Part shown: positions 33,380-43,284 of the stretch, piece by piece | How positions within the stretch are numbered: the stretch's first letter is position 1 | Layout: each line of letters starts with the position of its first letter | NCBI GenBank assembly: GCA_031835245.1 | Contig: JAVKOQ010000071.1 | Location: forward strand, 130,001-194,000 | Source of the DNA: Balamuthia mandrillaris | Lineage: Eukaryota > Discosea > Longamoebia > Balamuthiidae | DNA length: 64,000 bases | Reading direction: 5' to 3' | Position numbers and translations under genes: made by a program | Notes under the pieces: model-generated | What the model was told of the DNA's origin: nothing | The model's database searches: none | The model's input: the letters and a program-made list of their open reading frames with translations, nothing else

Positions 33380-33419
<40 letters not shown>

Positions 33420-34067
33420 GCAAGGGAGAAGAGCTACTGACGAGTTTGACTTGTAGGTTCAGATCCAACGCTGAAAAGATTGTTTGGGCTGACAGCAGAA
33501 GGCGACCTGGGCTTTGCTGAAACAACTCGGAAGGTACACACGACAAAAAACACAACACTTAACTTAATTGCATTCACTAACCACTTTAAAAAAAAGAATG
33601 TGGATGATGCAGATGGGACCATTGCCTTTCGTTTGCATGAAGGCAACGGCACCGACAAGACCATTGGCTGGGCGCACTTGCGGTTACTCCGTTTGCTCCT
33701 CTATCATCGTTATTTTTGGTTTTTTTGCTCACATTGTTAACACTTGCATACAAAGGCAGTGGAGCTATGGGCCATGGAGAGGGCAAAGCAAGGAAGATGG
33801 ATGGAGGCCCGTGTTGGTGATCGATGATGTAAGCGACGAGCGGATGGAAGAGAACTGCCGATGCATCCATGACTGGGTTGTTCGCAACAAGCTGGCCATC
33901 ATCAACATCGCTGGTATTGTTTCTTCTTTATTGAAGGTATTTCGTTCTGATCTGAACAGCGTGTTGACTGATATACAGGGCATCGCAAGACAACGAGTGG
34001 ATTAGGTGAAACTTATGCGCAGCAAATAACGAAGATGCTGCAGCGTGCCCTTGCTGACCTTGCATAG
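32896..34067 (+). CDS. RG-rich cpYpsA (putative molybdenum carrier, SLOG-fold) protein, copy A
   Basis: Exons 32896-33358, 33457-33533, 33597-33682, 33756-33913 and 33979-34067 join in phase to 290 residues. The N-terminal 110 residues are disordered and end in an RG-rich block (GGGARGRGRGRGRGKAGERG). Residues about 120-290 form a cpYpsA domain: KVVKIISGGETGADRAGLEA, RLFGLTAEGDLG, NVDDADGTIAFRLHEG, IDDVSDERMEENCRCIHDWV and LAIINIAGHRKTT. The SLOG superfamily binds nucleotides or nucleotide-like ligands; no activity is established for cpYpsA proteins. The usual Gln of the SGGQTG loop is Glu in this copy. The next gene is a near-identical tandem copy. Confidence 0.85.
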
Positions 34068-34427
34068 GAAAAGGAGAAACTATACACAAAGCGCACACTT
34101 TTAAAAAAACCAGAGATCAAGCCGTCAGCACAGAGAACGGACTTATATGGAACCAAATAGGTGTTCAATAGAACCACATGTTCCCTCTTTCTCTTTCTCC
34201 ACATCCTTCCCCGAGACGGCTCCACCCTCACAGACCGTAACCTGTTGCAAGTTGTTCATTGGACAAGTTTACAATGTAAAATTAATTATATAACTTTTAT
34301 ATAATTCTTGGAAATATTTTAAACACAAATGATCTTTGCGCCGCCTTACTACTATACCGCCATCAGCAAAGACAGGGCCAGCAGCAGGTAACCAAAAGGT
34401 TCAGCATTTACCTGCTCGTGGAAGAAA
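34068..34427. other. Spacer between tandem copies
   Basis: This 360-base gap separates the two cpYpsA genes. It is AT-rich at 34260-34330 (AATTAATTATATAACTTTTATATAATT), a likely promoter area for copy B. No gene is seen. Confidence 0.4.
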
Positions 34428-35611
34428 ATGAAAAGAGGAGCGGCCAGTCAGCAGCGTCATAATGATAAGGGGGAGGACGAGGCCTCAGCGCGCACGCACC
34501 AGAGAAGGAACAAGAGAACGAGTGGCGGTGGGGGTCGGCCTGACGAAAAGGGCTGGGGTTCCTCGTCCTCCGTCGCAGCGAGGGCCGCCTACTCCAGACG
34601 AGAAGACGAACCACAAACACGAGCACAACAAAGAGGTGGTAATGGATATAGAGGAAGAGGCGGAAGGGGACGAGGAAGAGGACGTGGGGGAGAAAGCGGA
34701 ACCGAAGAAACACCTGTAGAGAGGGGAAGGGTAACGCCGGTGGAAGAGTGGGCTGGCAAAGTGGTCAAGATTATCTCTGGCGGCCAGACGGGAGCGGACC
34801 GGGCTGGCTTGGAGGCCGGACGCCTTCTTGGCATTGCCACCGGTGGCACTGCCCCTAGCAACTTTCTCACGGAGCGCGGTACTACTCACCCCCTGCGCCA
34901 TGGCTCCGTCATGCATGGAGAAAATGAGAGTGAGAGAGACAAGAGACGAAAGAGAAGAGAGGACTAACAAGTATGAAACGATAGGTCCAGACCAGACGCT
35001 GAAAAGGTTGTTTGGGCTGACAGCAGATGGTGACCTAAGCTATGCCGCCCGTACTCGCAAGGTACCTACGACCACCCATCAAAAAAGCAAGATAAAGGAA
35101 CAAACTCAAATAGCAAAGAACGTGGATGATGCAGATGGGACCATTGCCTTTCGTTTACACGAAGGCAACGGCACCGACAAGACCATTGGCTGGGCACACT
35201 TGCGGTACTCTTGTTGTGTTTTTTTGCTATGCCGTTCTTCTCTATCGTTTTGGTTTGTTTCTAACACAAATGTATCGTATTGTAGGAAATGGAGCTATGG
35301 GCCATGGAGAGGGCAAAGCAAGGAAGATGGATGGCGACCTGTCCTGGTGATTGACGATGTAAGCGACGAGCGGATGGAAGAGAACTGCCGATGCATTCAT
35401 GACTGGGTTGTTCGCAACCAAATCGCCATCATCAACATCGCTGGTACTGTTTTGTTGCAACTTCACACATGTAAGCTTGTTTCTTTGAGCATTGGACTTA
35501 CTGTTTAGTCGCTGTCCGTCAGGGCATAGGGAGACAACGAGTGGGATGGGAGAAGTTTATGCACAACAAGTCACCAAGATGCTGCAGCTTGCGCTGGCCG
35601 ACCTTGCGTAA
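34428..35611 (+). CDS. RG-rich cpYpsA (putative molybdenum carrier, SLOG-fold) protein, copy B
   Basis: Exons 34428-34878, 34985-35061, 35119-35204, 35286-35443 and 35523-35611 give 286 residues. Exons 2-5 have exactly the same lengths as in copy A (77, 86, 158 and 89 bases), and the coding sequence of the domain is nearly identical, while introns and the N-terminal region differ. The loop here is the canonical SGGQTGADRAGL. The N-terminus has its own RG-rich block (RGGRGRGRGRGGESG) and many Arg/Gln. All five intron positions match, so this is a recent tandem duplication, perhaps kept similar by gene conversion. Confidence 0.85.
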
Positions 35612-35751
35612 AGCCATCAGGCAACCTAACAAAGCTACCAACAGGCGGAGCTGCCTACTGGGGTAGGCAACGTACGAATGCTGCGTTTGTTGGCTGATGT
35701 GAAGATCTCTAGAGCATTACAACATAAAATAGCTAAACATAATCAACAACT

Positions 35752-35823
35752 TCCCCTGTGGTGTAGTCGGCAGCACTTCCGCCTGTCACGCGGACAACCC
35801 GGGTTCGATTCCCGGCGGGGGAG
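35752..35823 (+). tRNA. tRNA-Asp (GTC)
   Basis: The acceptor TCCCCTG pairs with CGGGGGA. The D-arm region is GGTGTAGTCGGCAGCAC. The anticodon stem TCCGC/GCGGA encloses loop CTGTCAC with anticodon GTC. The T-arm is CCGGGTTCGATTCCCGG. The discriminator base is G, as in other eukaryotic tRNA-Asp. No intron is present. A T6 run follows within ten bases as a Pol III terminator. Confidence 0.96.
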
Positions 35824-35849
35824 TTATCTTTTTTGGTTTTTCTTGCTTT

Positions 35850-35897
35850 CCTCCGGTGATCGCCAGTTCAATCCCTGGAGCTCACTATTTTTTTTTT
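35850..35897 (+). other. tRNA 3'-half relic with T-arm and T-run
   Basis: The sequence CGCCAGTTCAATCCCTGGAG can form a T-arm stem (CCAG/CTGG) with a TTCAATC loop, which is a box B consensus, and is followed by T-runs. No D-arm or full acceptor is visible upstream. It lies about 30 bases after tRNA-Asp and looks like the remains of another tRNA. Confidence 0.35.
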
Positions 35898-35941
35898 GAA
35901 TTTTTTTTTTTTCGTGCAAACCAATCCATATAGTGTGACAG

Positions 35942-36310
35942 ATGAGCGCCGCTGTAGGTTGTTGTGAAGAGGAGGAGACACACACCACAACGAAGCCGCA
36001 TGGAGAGCTGGGCGAGCGGGTGCACCAGCTGGAAAGAGAATGCGCAGAGCTTCGCTCCTCGATGAACCTTTTGTTGAGCCGTGTTCGCCAGTTGGAACGG
36101 CTGGAGGCAGAGGACGAGGAGGAGGAAAGTGAAGGGGCCACCAAGAAGAAGAACAAGAAGAGGGGAAGGAGTCAACGGCGCCATGGCAAAAGAGACGACG
36201 AGAACGGTTCCACAGGGCTCACTCGACGCAAACAGATCATGGTCTACTTCATGACCTGTCTGGGCCTCTTCCTCATCTACTCCTTCTCTCTTTCCAGTAT
36301 TTTCAGTTGA
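35942..36310 (+). CDS. Tail-anchored coiled-coil protein, function unknown
   Basis: This single-exon gene encodes 122 residues. A heptad-rich segment covers about residues 22-60 (HQLERECAELRSSMNLLLSR, VRQLERLEAEDEE). A Lys/Arg-rich linker follows, and one C-terminal membrane segment (QIMVYFMTCLGLFLIYSF) leaves only a few residues beyond it. This arrangement fits a C-tail-anchored protein of the ER or mitochondrial outer membrane. No family is recognised. It starts about 45 bases after the tRNA relic. Confidence 0.7.
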   Translation: MSAAVGCCEEEETHTTTKPHGELGERVHQLERECAELRSSMNLLLSRVRQLERLEAEDEEEESEGATKKKNKKRGRSQRRHGKRDDENGSTGLTRRKQIMVYFMTCLGLFLIYSFSLSSIFS

Positions 36311-36497
36311 TTATGTTTCTGTGTCTGTCGATCGTCATTCATGATCAGCTCGACAAAAAGATTTTCATTTTTGATGAAGAGAGAAAGAAGAGTCAAACAA
36401 GTCATGCCTTTCTTCTTCTCCTTCTTCAACAAAAAACAAATGTATAAAAATAATATAGTTTTGTTAAAAGACTATAGTGTAGAAAAGAAAATAAAGA

Positions 36498-38504
36498 TCA
36501 GCGAACGACATGTGTGGGAAGGGGGAGGCGCATGTCCCAAAAGGAAGGACCCACTTGGCTGATGAACCCTCCCCCCAAACAGGCCTGCCCATCGTAGAAC
36601 GCAACGCTTTGCTGCATGGTGACGGCTCGTTTGGGTCGCTCCAGCTGAACTTGAAAAGAGGAGGAGGAGGAAGGATCAGCGGTTGTGGAAGAGTTTGGTA
36701 AAGAGGAGAGAGGGATGAGAGTGCAGGAAGAAAGCTCTTGTGTGTTGCGTATTCGGTATTGACAGTTTATAAACTTTTGTTCCTGGTTGGATATTATTAG
36801 CAAAAGAGAGAAGACAGCAGAGAAGAAAAAGAAAGAATGAACACAGCAGACGAAAAAAAAAATAAATAGAAGAAAGCAGAAGAGGGAATCTACCTCTAAG
36901 ATCTTGGGAGCTTCACCAGCGATCCAATGTACCTTGTCAACGTTAAACCTGTTTACATAAAGGCTTGGATGGCGCTGTCCTCCTCCTAAATATACAGTGT
37001 TACTCTCCTTGTCCTTTGCGACAACATACATCCTGTTTTAAAAAGTGATTATAAGCGAATGAGTAACAAGCATAGAATTGCAAAGAAGAGCGAAGAGAGC
37101 AGAAAGTAAAGCAGAGAACAAAACAAGAATAAAACAGAAGTATGAGAAAGGTAAGGGTACTTTTGAGCACAACCAGGAACACGAGCTCCTTGGCCTATCG
37201 TGTACAGACAAAAGCCATCATGCTGCCCTATTTATCACAAAAGTTTTTCAATGTTAGTTTTAACTTATTTACACGGAGCTCAACAAACCGAACAACACCT
37301 AATATATCGTTACTGTCAATATCCCTGAAAGGTCCTGGCTTTGTGTCTAGGTATTGCTCTACATGAACGATAAGGGAAATCAGACCATGAAAGACAGCAC
37401 GTAGTAGTAGAAGAAGAAGAACAAAAAGAAGACGATGATGAAGCAAGGTAACTAAAGAAATGACAAGAAAGCAGAAGGAAGCGAATCTCACGTATAAAGG
37501 TTGGAAAGTCACGACGTCCGATGAAACAAATGCCACTGCTAGACTTTTTGGTGGCTTGATGATCGAATCCCTCTTTCTGAGCGATGCTGCGCACTTGCTC
37601 TTTGGTCATTTCACCCACTGGAAATATCATCCGCCGAAGAGCAGCTTGAGGAACGCCCATCAGCCAAAACGTTTGATCTTTACATTCATCTACACCTCTC
37701 CACAGCTGCACTCTTCCTTTCTTGCCGTCTTCATCATCTTCCTCAAAGATGCGGGCGTAATGTCCTGTTTGTATTTTTAGAAAGTGAGCAGAGAAGAAAT
37801 GAAGAAGAGCAAGAGAACAAGAACACATGCACAAACCAGTGGCAATGTAATCAACGTCCTCCCACCGCTCCAAACAATGGTTAACAAAGTGCTTAAACTT
37901 GATCTCCATGTTGCAAAGGCTGTCTGGGTTCAACGTGTGGCCCTCCCGCACGCTCTCCACCAACGGCATGAAGACCTCCATCCAGTACTCCCTCACCAGC
38001 TCCACTCTTCCCAGCAAGGGCACCCCCAGCCGCGCGCAGAGCCGCCTCACCTCGGCGTAGTCCCTGTCGGCCTCGCACTCGCCTCCCTCTCTCTCCTCCT
38101 GCCGGTCCCAATTCTTCATGAAGAGCGCTTTCACGTTGAACCCTTTTCTCTTCAACAGCAGTGCGCTGACGGTAGAATCCACTCCACCTTTTTTTTTGGG
38201 TCAGCAAAAAGAAAGAAAGCACGAAGAAGAAAATAACAAAGAGACCTGACATGGCGACAATCACTTTGATGTCAGCAGCTCTTCGGCCATCGAGCCGTTG
38301 ATGCTTGGCGAGGAGATGGTCCAACGTGCGAAGGTGTCCTCCGTGGGTTGCTGTGGTGGAGAAAAACGCCATGGCGGGGCGGCTGGAGAGAAAGCGATGC
38401 AGGCGGAGGTGGTCATGGTGCAGCGGTCCCTTTCCTTTCCACCGATGCCAAGCGTTGGAAGAGAAACGACCGAACCATCCGCTACGCTTTTGTGCCGCCT
38501 TCAT
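36498..38504 (-). CDS. TRMU: Mitochondrial tRNA-specific 2-thiouridylase
   Basis: TRMU/MTU1 places the 2-thio group on the wobble uridine of mitochondrial tRNAs for Lys, Glu and Gln. The start at 38504 gives an Arg/His/Ser-rich presequence (MKAAQKRSGWFGRFSSNAWH) suited to mitochondrial import. The PP-loop VIVAMSGGVDSTVSALL is made across the first intron. The catalytic Cys of the first set lies in LNPDSLCNMEIKFKHF and the second in SSSGICFIGRRDF, so both are intact. Further marks are GHYARIFEE, DQTFWLMGVPQ and PGPFRDIDSNDILG. The gene ends at 36498 after VAFYDGQACLGGGFI. Several introns of 70-230 bases are present. Confidence 0.94.
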
Positions 38505-38690
38505 CTCTTTCTCGCTTCTTCGGTCTGCAAAATTCCACACATTGCGGTCATTTTTGGCATTTTTCCTCTTCCCAACATTCTTGTAATATTTAGAATATTT
38601 ATCATTCCAAGCGTGCCTTGAATTCTCATGTCGACTTTTAAGCAAACCTAATAGGTAAACTTCTTAAAAAAATTTGAAGAAAACAAAAAG
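38505..38690. promoter_or_regulatory. Divergent TRMU/XPB promoter with TGTCGACT
   Basis: This 186-base gap between two divergent starts contains TGTCGACT at 38629-38636 and AT-rich blocks (TAATATTTAGAATATTTATC). The GTCGAC element matches other promoters in the window. Confidence 0.5.
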
Positions 38691-39194
38691 ATGGAAGAAG
38701 AGAGGAAGAAGCTGGTGTTGCGCCTCTCCCTCTCCAAGAAGACCACCGTGGAAGAGGCCGTCACGATGCAGGCCACAACGACCGCGCAAGATCAGCAGCA
38801 GCAACAACCACAACCACCACAGGAACGCAAGCAAAAAAGGAGGACAAAGGAGAAGAAAAGAAGAAAACGAGAGCAAGCGGCGGCAGGGGAGGATGGAAAG
38901 GCCTCGTCCTCCTCCTCTTCCTCCGAGTCCTCCTCAGAGGGAGAAGAAGAAGAATCCAGCAGCAGTAGCGCTGCTAGGAAGCGAAGACACAGACACAAGA
39001 AGAAACACAAAAAGCACGGCAAATCCAAAGAGCAGGACAAAGAGAAGGAGAAAGGCAAGGCCACCGCTGCTACTCCCGCTGAGCTCTTGGGCGAAGTCGA
39101 TGAAAATGACGTAGAACGGATCGTCATTGGTACCATCTTCCTCTCCTTTCTTCTTCTCTCCCTTCTCCCTCTTTGCCTCCCTACCTCTCCCTCT

Positions 39195-39235
<41 letters not shown>

Positions 39236-39324
39236 TAGCTCTCTCTCTCCCTCTCTCTAGCTCTCTCTCCCTCATCGCCCTCTCTTCTCTCTCTCTCTCT
39301 CTCTCTTCTTTCTCTCTCTCTCTT

Positions 39325-39366
<42 letters not shown>

Positions 39367-41910
39367 CGCTCTTCTCTCTATCTTATGCTAACTATCTCTC
39401 CATCAGTGCCAAAAGCAGCGCGGGAGGCAGAGTTGGAAGAGAAGGCCCTCCAAGAGGACGAGGAGATCCGCTCTCTCCGCGGCAACGACCAAGCCCTAGC
39501 CCAGTTCAACCTCTTTGGCCAGCGCTGCTTTGCCGGGATGGAGCTCAAGGAGGACCACGCCTCTCGCCCCATTTGGGTCTGCCCCGACCACCACATCTTC
39601 CTCGAGACCTACTCCCCCATCTACCAGCAGGCCTACGACTTTTTGATCGCCATCTCGGAGCCCGTTTGTCGGCCGCCCTTCATGCATGAGTACCGGCTCA
39701 CTCCGTACTCCTTGTACGCGGCGGTGTCGGTGGGCTTGGAGTCGGAGGACATCATTAAGGTGCTGGACCGGCTGTCCAAGGTGAGGCTGCCGGAGAGCAT
39801 CAAGCGGTTCATCCGCAGCTGTACGCTGAGTTATGGCAAGGTCAAGCTGGTACTACAGCACAACAAGTACTTTGTGGAGAGCCGCTATCCGGACATTCTG
39901 CAGCGGCTGCTAAAGGATACGGTGATAGCGAAAGCGCGAGTCAAACCTTCCTCTTCTTCTGGTGCTGGTTCATCGACACAAGGAGATGGTTTGATTACTT
40001 CGGTAGCGCCTCAGGCGTTTAAAATACCAGGAGGTACTGGCACGCTTGATAACAAAAGCTTGTTGAAAGACTCTTCTGCGTCATCTTCCTCTTCTGCTTT
40101 GAATCAACCGTTGATGAGGGGAGGTGAAGAGGATGACTTGGCAAGAAAGCTTAACGACGCAGATGAGGATGAGGATCAAGTAGACTCTGTGCAACACACG
40201 CTGCACTCCTTTGAGATAGACAACAGTCAGGTGGAATTTGTGAAGCGGCGGTGCATCGAGTTGGATTATCCTATGTTGGAAGAGTACGACTTCAGAAACG
40301 ACACGCACAATCCGAATGTGCCTATCGACTTGAAACCCACCACACAAATCCGGCCTTACCAGGAAAAAAGCTTGAGCAAAATGTTTGGAGATGGGTTAGT
40401 ATTTCTTCTGTTCTTCGTTATCGTTCTCCTTTCTTTTTCTGCTCACTCAACCTTATATTTCTCTTTCGTTCTCTACAAAACCAGACGAGCTCGTTCAGGC
40501 ATTATTGTGCTTCCTTGTGGAGCAGGCAAAAGCTTGGTGGGGGTGACAGCCACCAGTACTGTCAAAAAGAGCACCATCGTGCTTTGCACCTCCTCTGTTT
40601 CTGTTGAGCAGTGGCGCCACCAGTTCAAGCTCTGGAGCAACGTGGAGGATCGTTACCTCACCCGCTTCACCTCCGAGCAAAAAGACAAGTTCAATCCAGA
40701 TGAACCAGGCATCGTCATCACCACCTACACGATGATCGCCTTTGGAGGTAAACGCTCCAAAGACAGCGAGAAGATCATGAGACAGCTGCGAGAGCGTGAA
40801 TGGGGTTTGCTGGTGTTGGATGAAGTACACGTTGTCCCTGCTAAAATGTTTCGTAAGGTCATCTACGTGACAGCCGCTCACTGCAAGTTGGGACTGACCG
40901 CCACACTGTTGCGAGAGGACTCGAGTATCGATGACCTTAACTTCCTCATCGGCCCCAAACTCTATGAGGCCAACTGGATGGACTTGCAGAGGGCAGGTCA
41001 CTTGGCAAACGTCCAGTGTGCAGAGGTATGGTGCACCATGCCTCCTGAGTTCTTCAGGGAATACATCAAGGCTTCCCCAAGGAAACGCAAAATGCTCTAC
41101 GTCATGAATCCCAACAAGTTCAGAGCCACTCAATTCCTTATCCAGTATCACGAGGCCAGAGGAGACAAGATCATTGTCTTCTCAGATAACGTCCTCGCCC
41201 TGCAGACCTACGCTCGTCGGCTGGGCAAGCCCTACATCTACGGCCCTACCTCTGGCACGGAGCGCATGCGTGTCTTCTCCCAGTTTCAGTACAACCCAGC
41301 CCTGAAGACCATCTTCGTCTCCAAAGTAGGCGACACCTCCATCGATTTGCCCGCAGCCAACGTCATTATTCAGATCTCCTCTCACTTTGGTTCTCGACGA
41401 CAAGAAGCGCAACGGCTCGGTCGTATCCTTCGTCCCAAGGCTCGCACGGACAACGTGGAGTTCAACGCCTTCTTCTACTCCATCGTCTCCAAGGACACAC
41501 AGGAAATGTATTACTCCACCAAGCGGCAGCAGTTCCTTATCGACCAGGGCTACAGCTTCAAGGTCATCTCCGACCTACCGATGGACGACAGCGACAACCT
41601 TTGCTTCAGCAGCAAGCAGGAACAGCTGGAGCTGTTGCAGCAGGTCCTGGCGGAGAGCGACGAGGCGGCGGCGGATGAGATGGAGGAGGCGGATGAGGAC
41701 AGTGACGAGGATGAGAAGGCCTTGTTGGCGGCCTCCCGCCCGGCGGCTCGACGCGTGGTGGGATCCATGAAGAACCTCTCGGGAGGAGATAGCCTGCAGT
41801 ATCTCGAGTACAAGAAGGGAGAACGTTCCAGTTCTTCGGGAGTGTATGCTCGCCCGCAAGTGCGGCACAACCTGTTCAAGAAGCGGTACACCAAACCGGC
41901 CAACAAGTAA
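38691..41910 (+). CDS. ERCC3: XPB/ERCC3, TFIIH 3'-5' DNA translocase
   Basis: XPB is the TFIIH translocase that opens promoters and acts in nucleotide excision repair. Exons 38691-39129, 39407-40394 and 40485-41910 join in phase to 950 residues. After a long Lys/Ser/Glu-rich N-terminus come the XPB N-terminal fold ([20 protein letters not shown]), the segment KFLE-like [19 protein letters not shown], Walker A ([11 protein letters not shown]), the DEVH box ([15 protein letters not shown]), the RED motif region ([20 protein letters not shown]), [20 protein letters not shown] and [10 protein letters not shown]. The C-terminus ends in [15 protein letters not shown]. The protein is longer than human XPB (782) mainly through the charged N-terminal extension. 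Intron 1 is a 277-base, almost pure CT tract. Confidence 0.97.
39168..39366. repeat. (CT)n tract filling XPB intron 1
   Basis: About 200 bases of CT repeats with CCCTCTAG interruptions lie on the sense strand between the GTACCA donor at 39130 and the CATCAG acceptor at 39406. Confidence 0.93.
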
Positions 41911-42677
41911 CGATGGTGACCTTCCAGTGGCATGCCAAGCGAAGAAGAAAAGCAATCAAACAAGAAAAAAAAACCCTCGTAGTTGAAGATCAAAGTTGTT
42001 TGTAAAAAAAAAGGAACTAGCGCTTGATAGAACTATTTTCTCGGCAGCGTGCCTTCCTGCCTTGGCAGATTGAGCTTCAACGTCCTCCTTCCTGCCTTGC
42101 TCAGATTCGTCCTCCTTCCTGCCTTGCGGGTGCACAATTCCATATCGATGAGAAGCGATAATTGATGATTATTTCCGATTTATTGAATTTGGAACAACAA
42201 ATGGCTGCAATAATCGATTGGTGTCCAAACTATTGGAGAAGCTGTTCAGAGGGCGAGGTCGTTTTGACCAGCATTCCTGCACAAATGCGAAACAACAACA
42301 AAAAAAAAAGTGAAAGAGAAGAGAGAGCACCGTCGATCACGGACAGGGCTTGCCAAGCTTTTTTTTTTCCCCGAGGCTTTGAACCTCTAACCTTTTACGA
42401 CTATTTGCAAGGTAGTGTACCGTCTTTTATTGATTTTCTAATTATTATTTTTTTAAAAAAAATGAGAGACTTGGTTGTTTTGCTACTCCAAAAAGTTTCA
42501 GAGAGTTTTACCGGGATTGAGTTTTTTTTAAAAAAAAAATAGTTTTGGGTGACCATCCTTGCCCCTTGCTGCTGCTGCTGCTGCCTTTTCTTCGTGGCTT
42601 TGCTCGAGAAGCGAGAAAGCTATTTACTCCGCGAATAATTTGACCACAGCAAACGAGAGAGGGAGAGAGCGCTCCAG
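41911..42677. other. Intergenic region with a short tandem repeat and a tRNA-like T-arm
   Basis: This 767-base gap holds two exact copies of CGTCCTCCTTCCTGCCTTGC (42081-42100 and 42108-42127) and a third, looser copy at about 42045-42071. On the minus strand around 42372-42400, AGAGGTTCAAAGCCTC resembles a tRNA T-arm, preceded by ACTACCTTGCAAATAGT that could be an anticodon arm, but the D-arm and acceptor are missing. No protein gene is supported. Confidence 0.45.
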
Positions 42678-43253
42678 ATGGACCACTCCAAGGCAATGGA
42701 CATAACCAGCGATCCCACTGGCAGATATACCAAAGTGGTTCGTTCTCTCTACTCTGCTCTTTGCTCTTGTCCTTTTCTCTGCTCCTCTTTGCTCAAACAA
42801 CTCTTTTCAGGACCCGCCAGAGTTCATCTCTCCTTATATTCCCGTTCGTCGCATGTATCCTTTTTTTTTTTTTGCTCTCTTTTTTTTTTGGTTCATTTTT
42901 TTTATTTTTTCTTTTGTTTCTTTTTTTGTTTCTTTTCTTTCTCTTCTTTCATTCCTTCACTCTTTTTTTAAAAAAAAAAAGCTTTACAGCACTGGATACA
43001 GAACGTGCGACGGAAGTGGCTTGGACGGAGTACTCTGGCCTCAACCCCAAAACGTTGGCGGAGCTGGAGTCCAAGCTGAGCCTCTTGTTGAACATTTCGC
43101 ACCCCAACATTCTAACCTATCATACGGGTTGGATAGACAAGGAGAAAAGGACGTTGATTGTTATTACCGAGTTGATTGGAAACCTTGGCAAGTGAGTTTC
43201 TTGTTGTTGTTGTTCTTCTTCTTCTTCTTCTTCTTCTTGTTCTTCTTCTTGTT

Positions 43254-43284
<31 letters not shown>

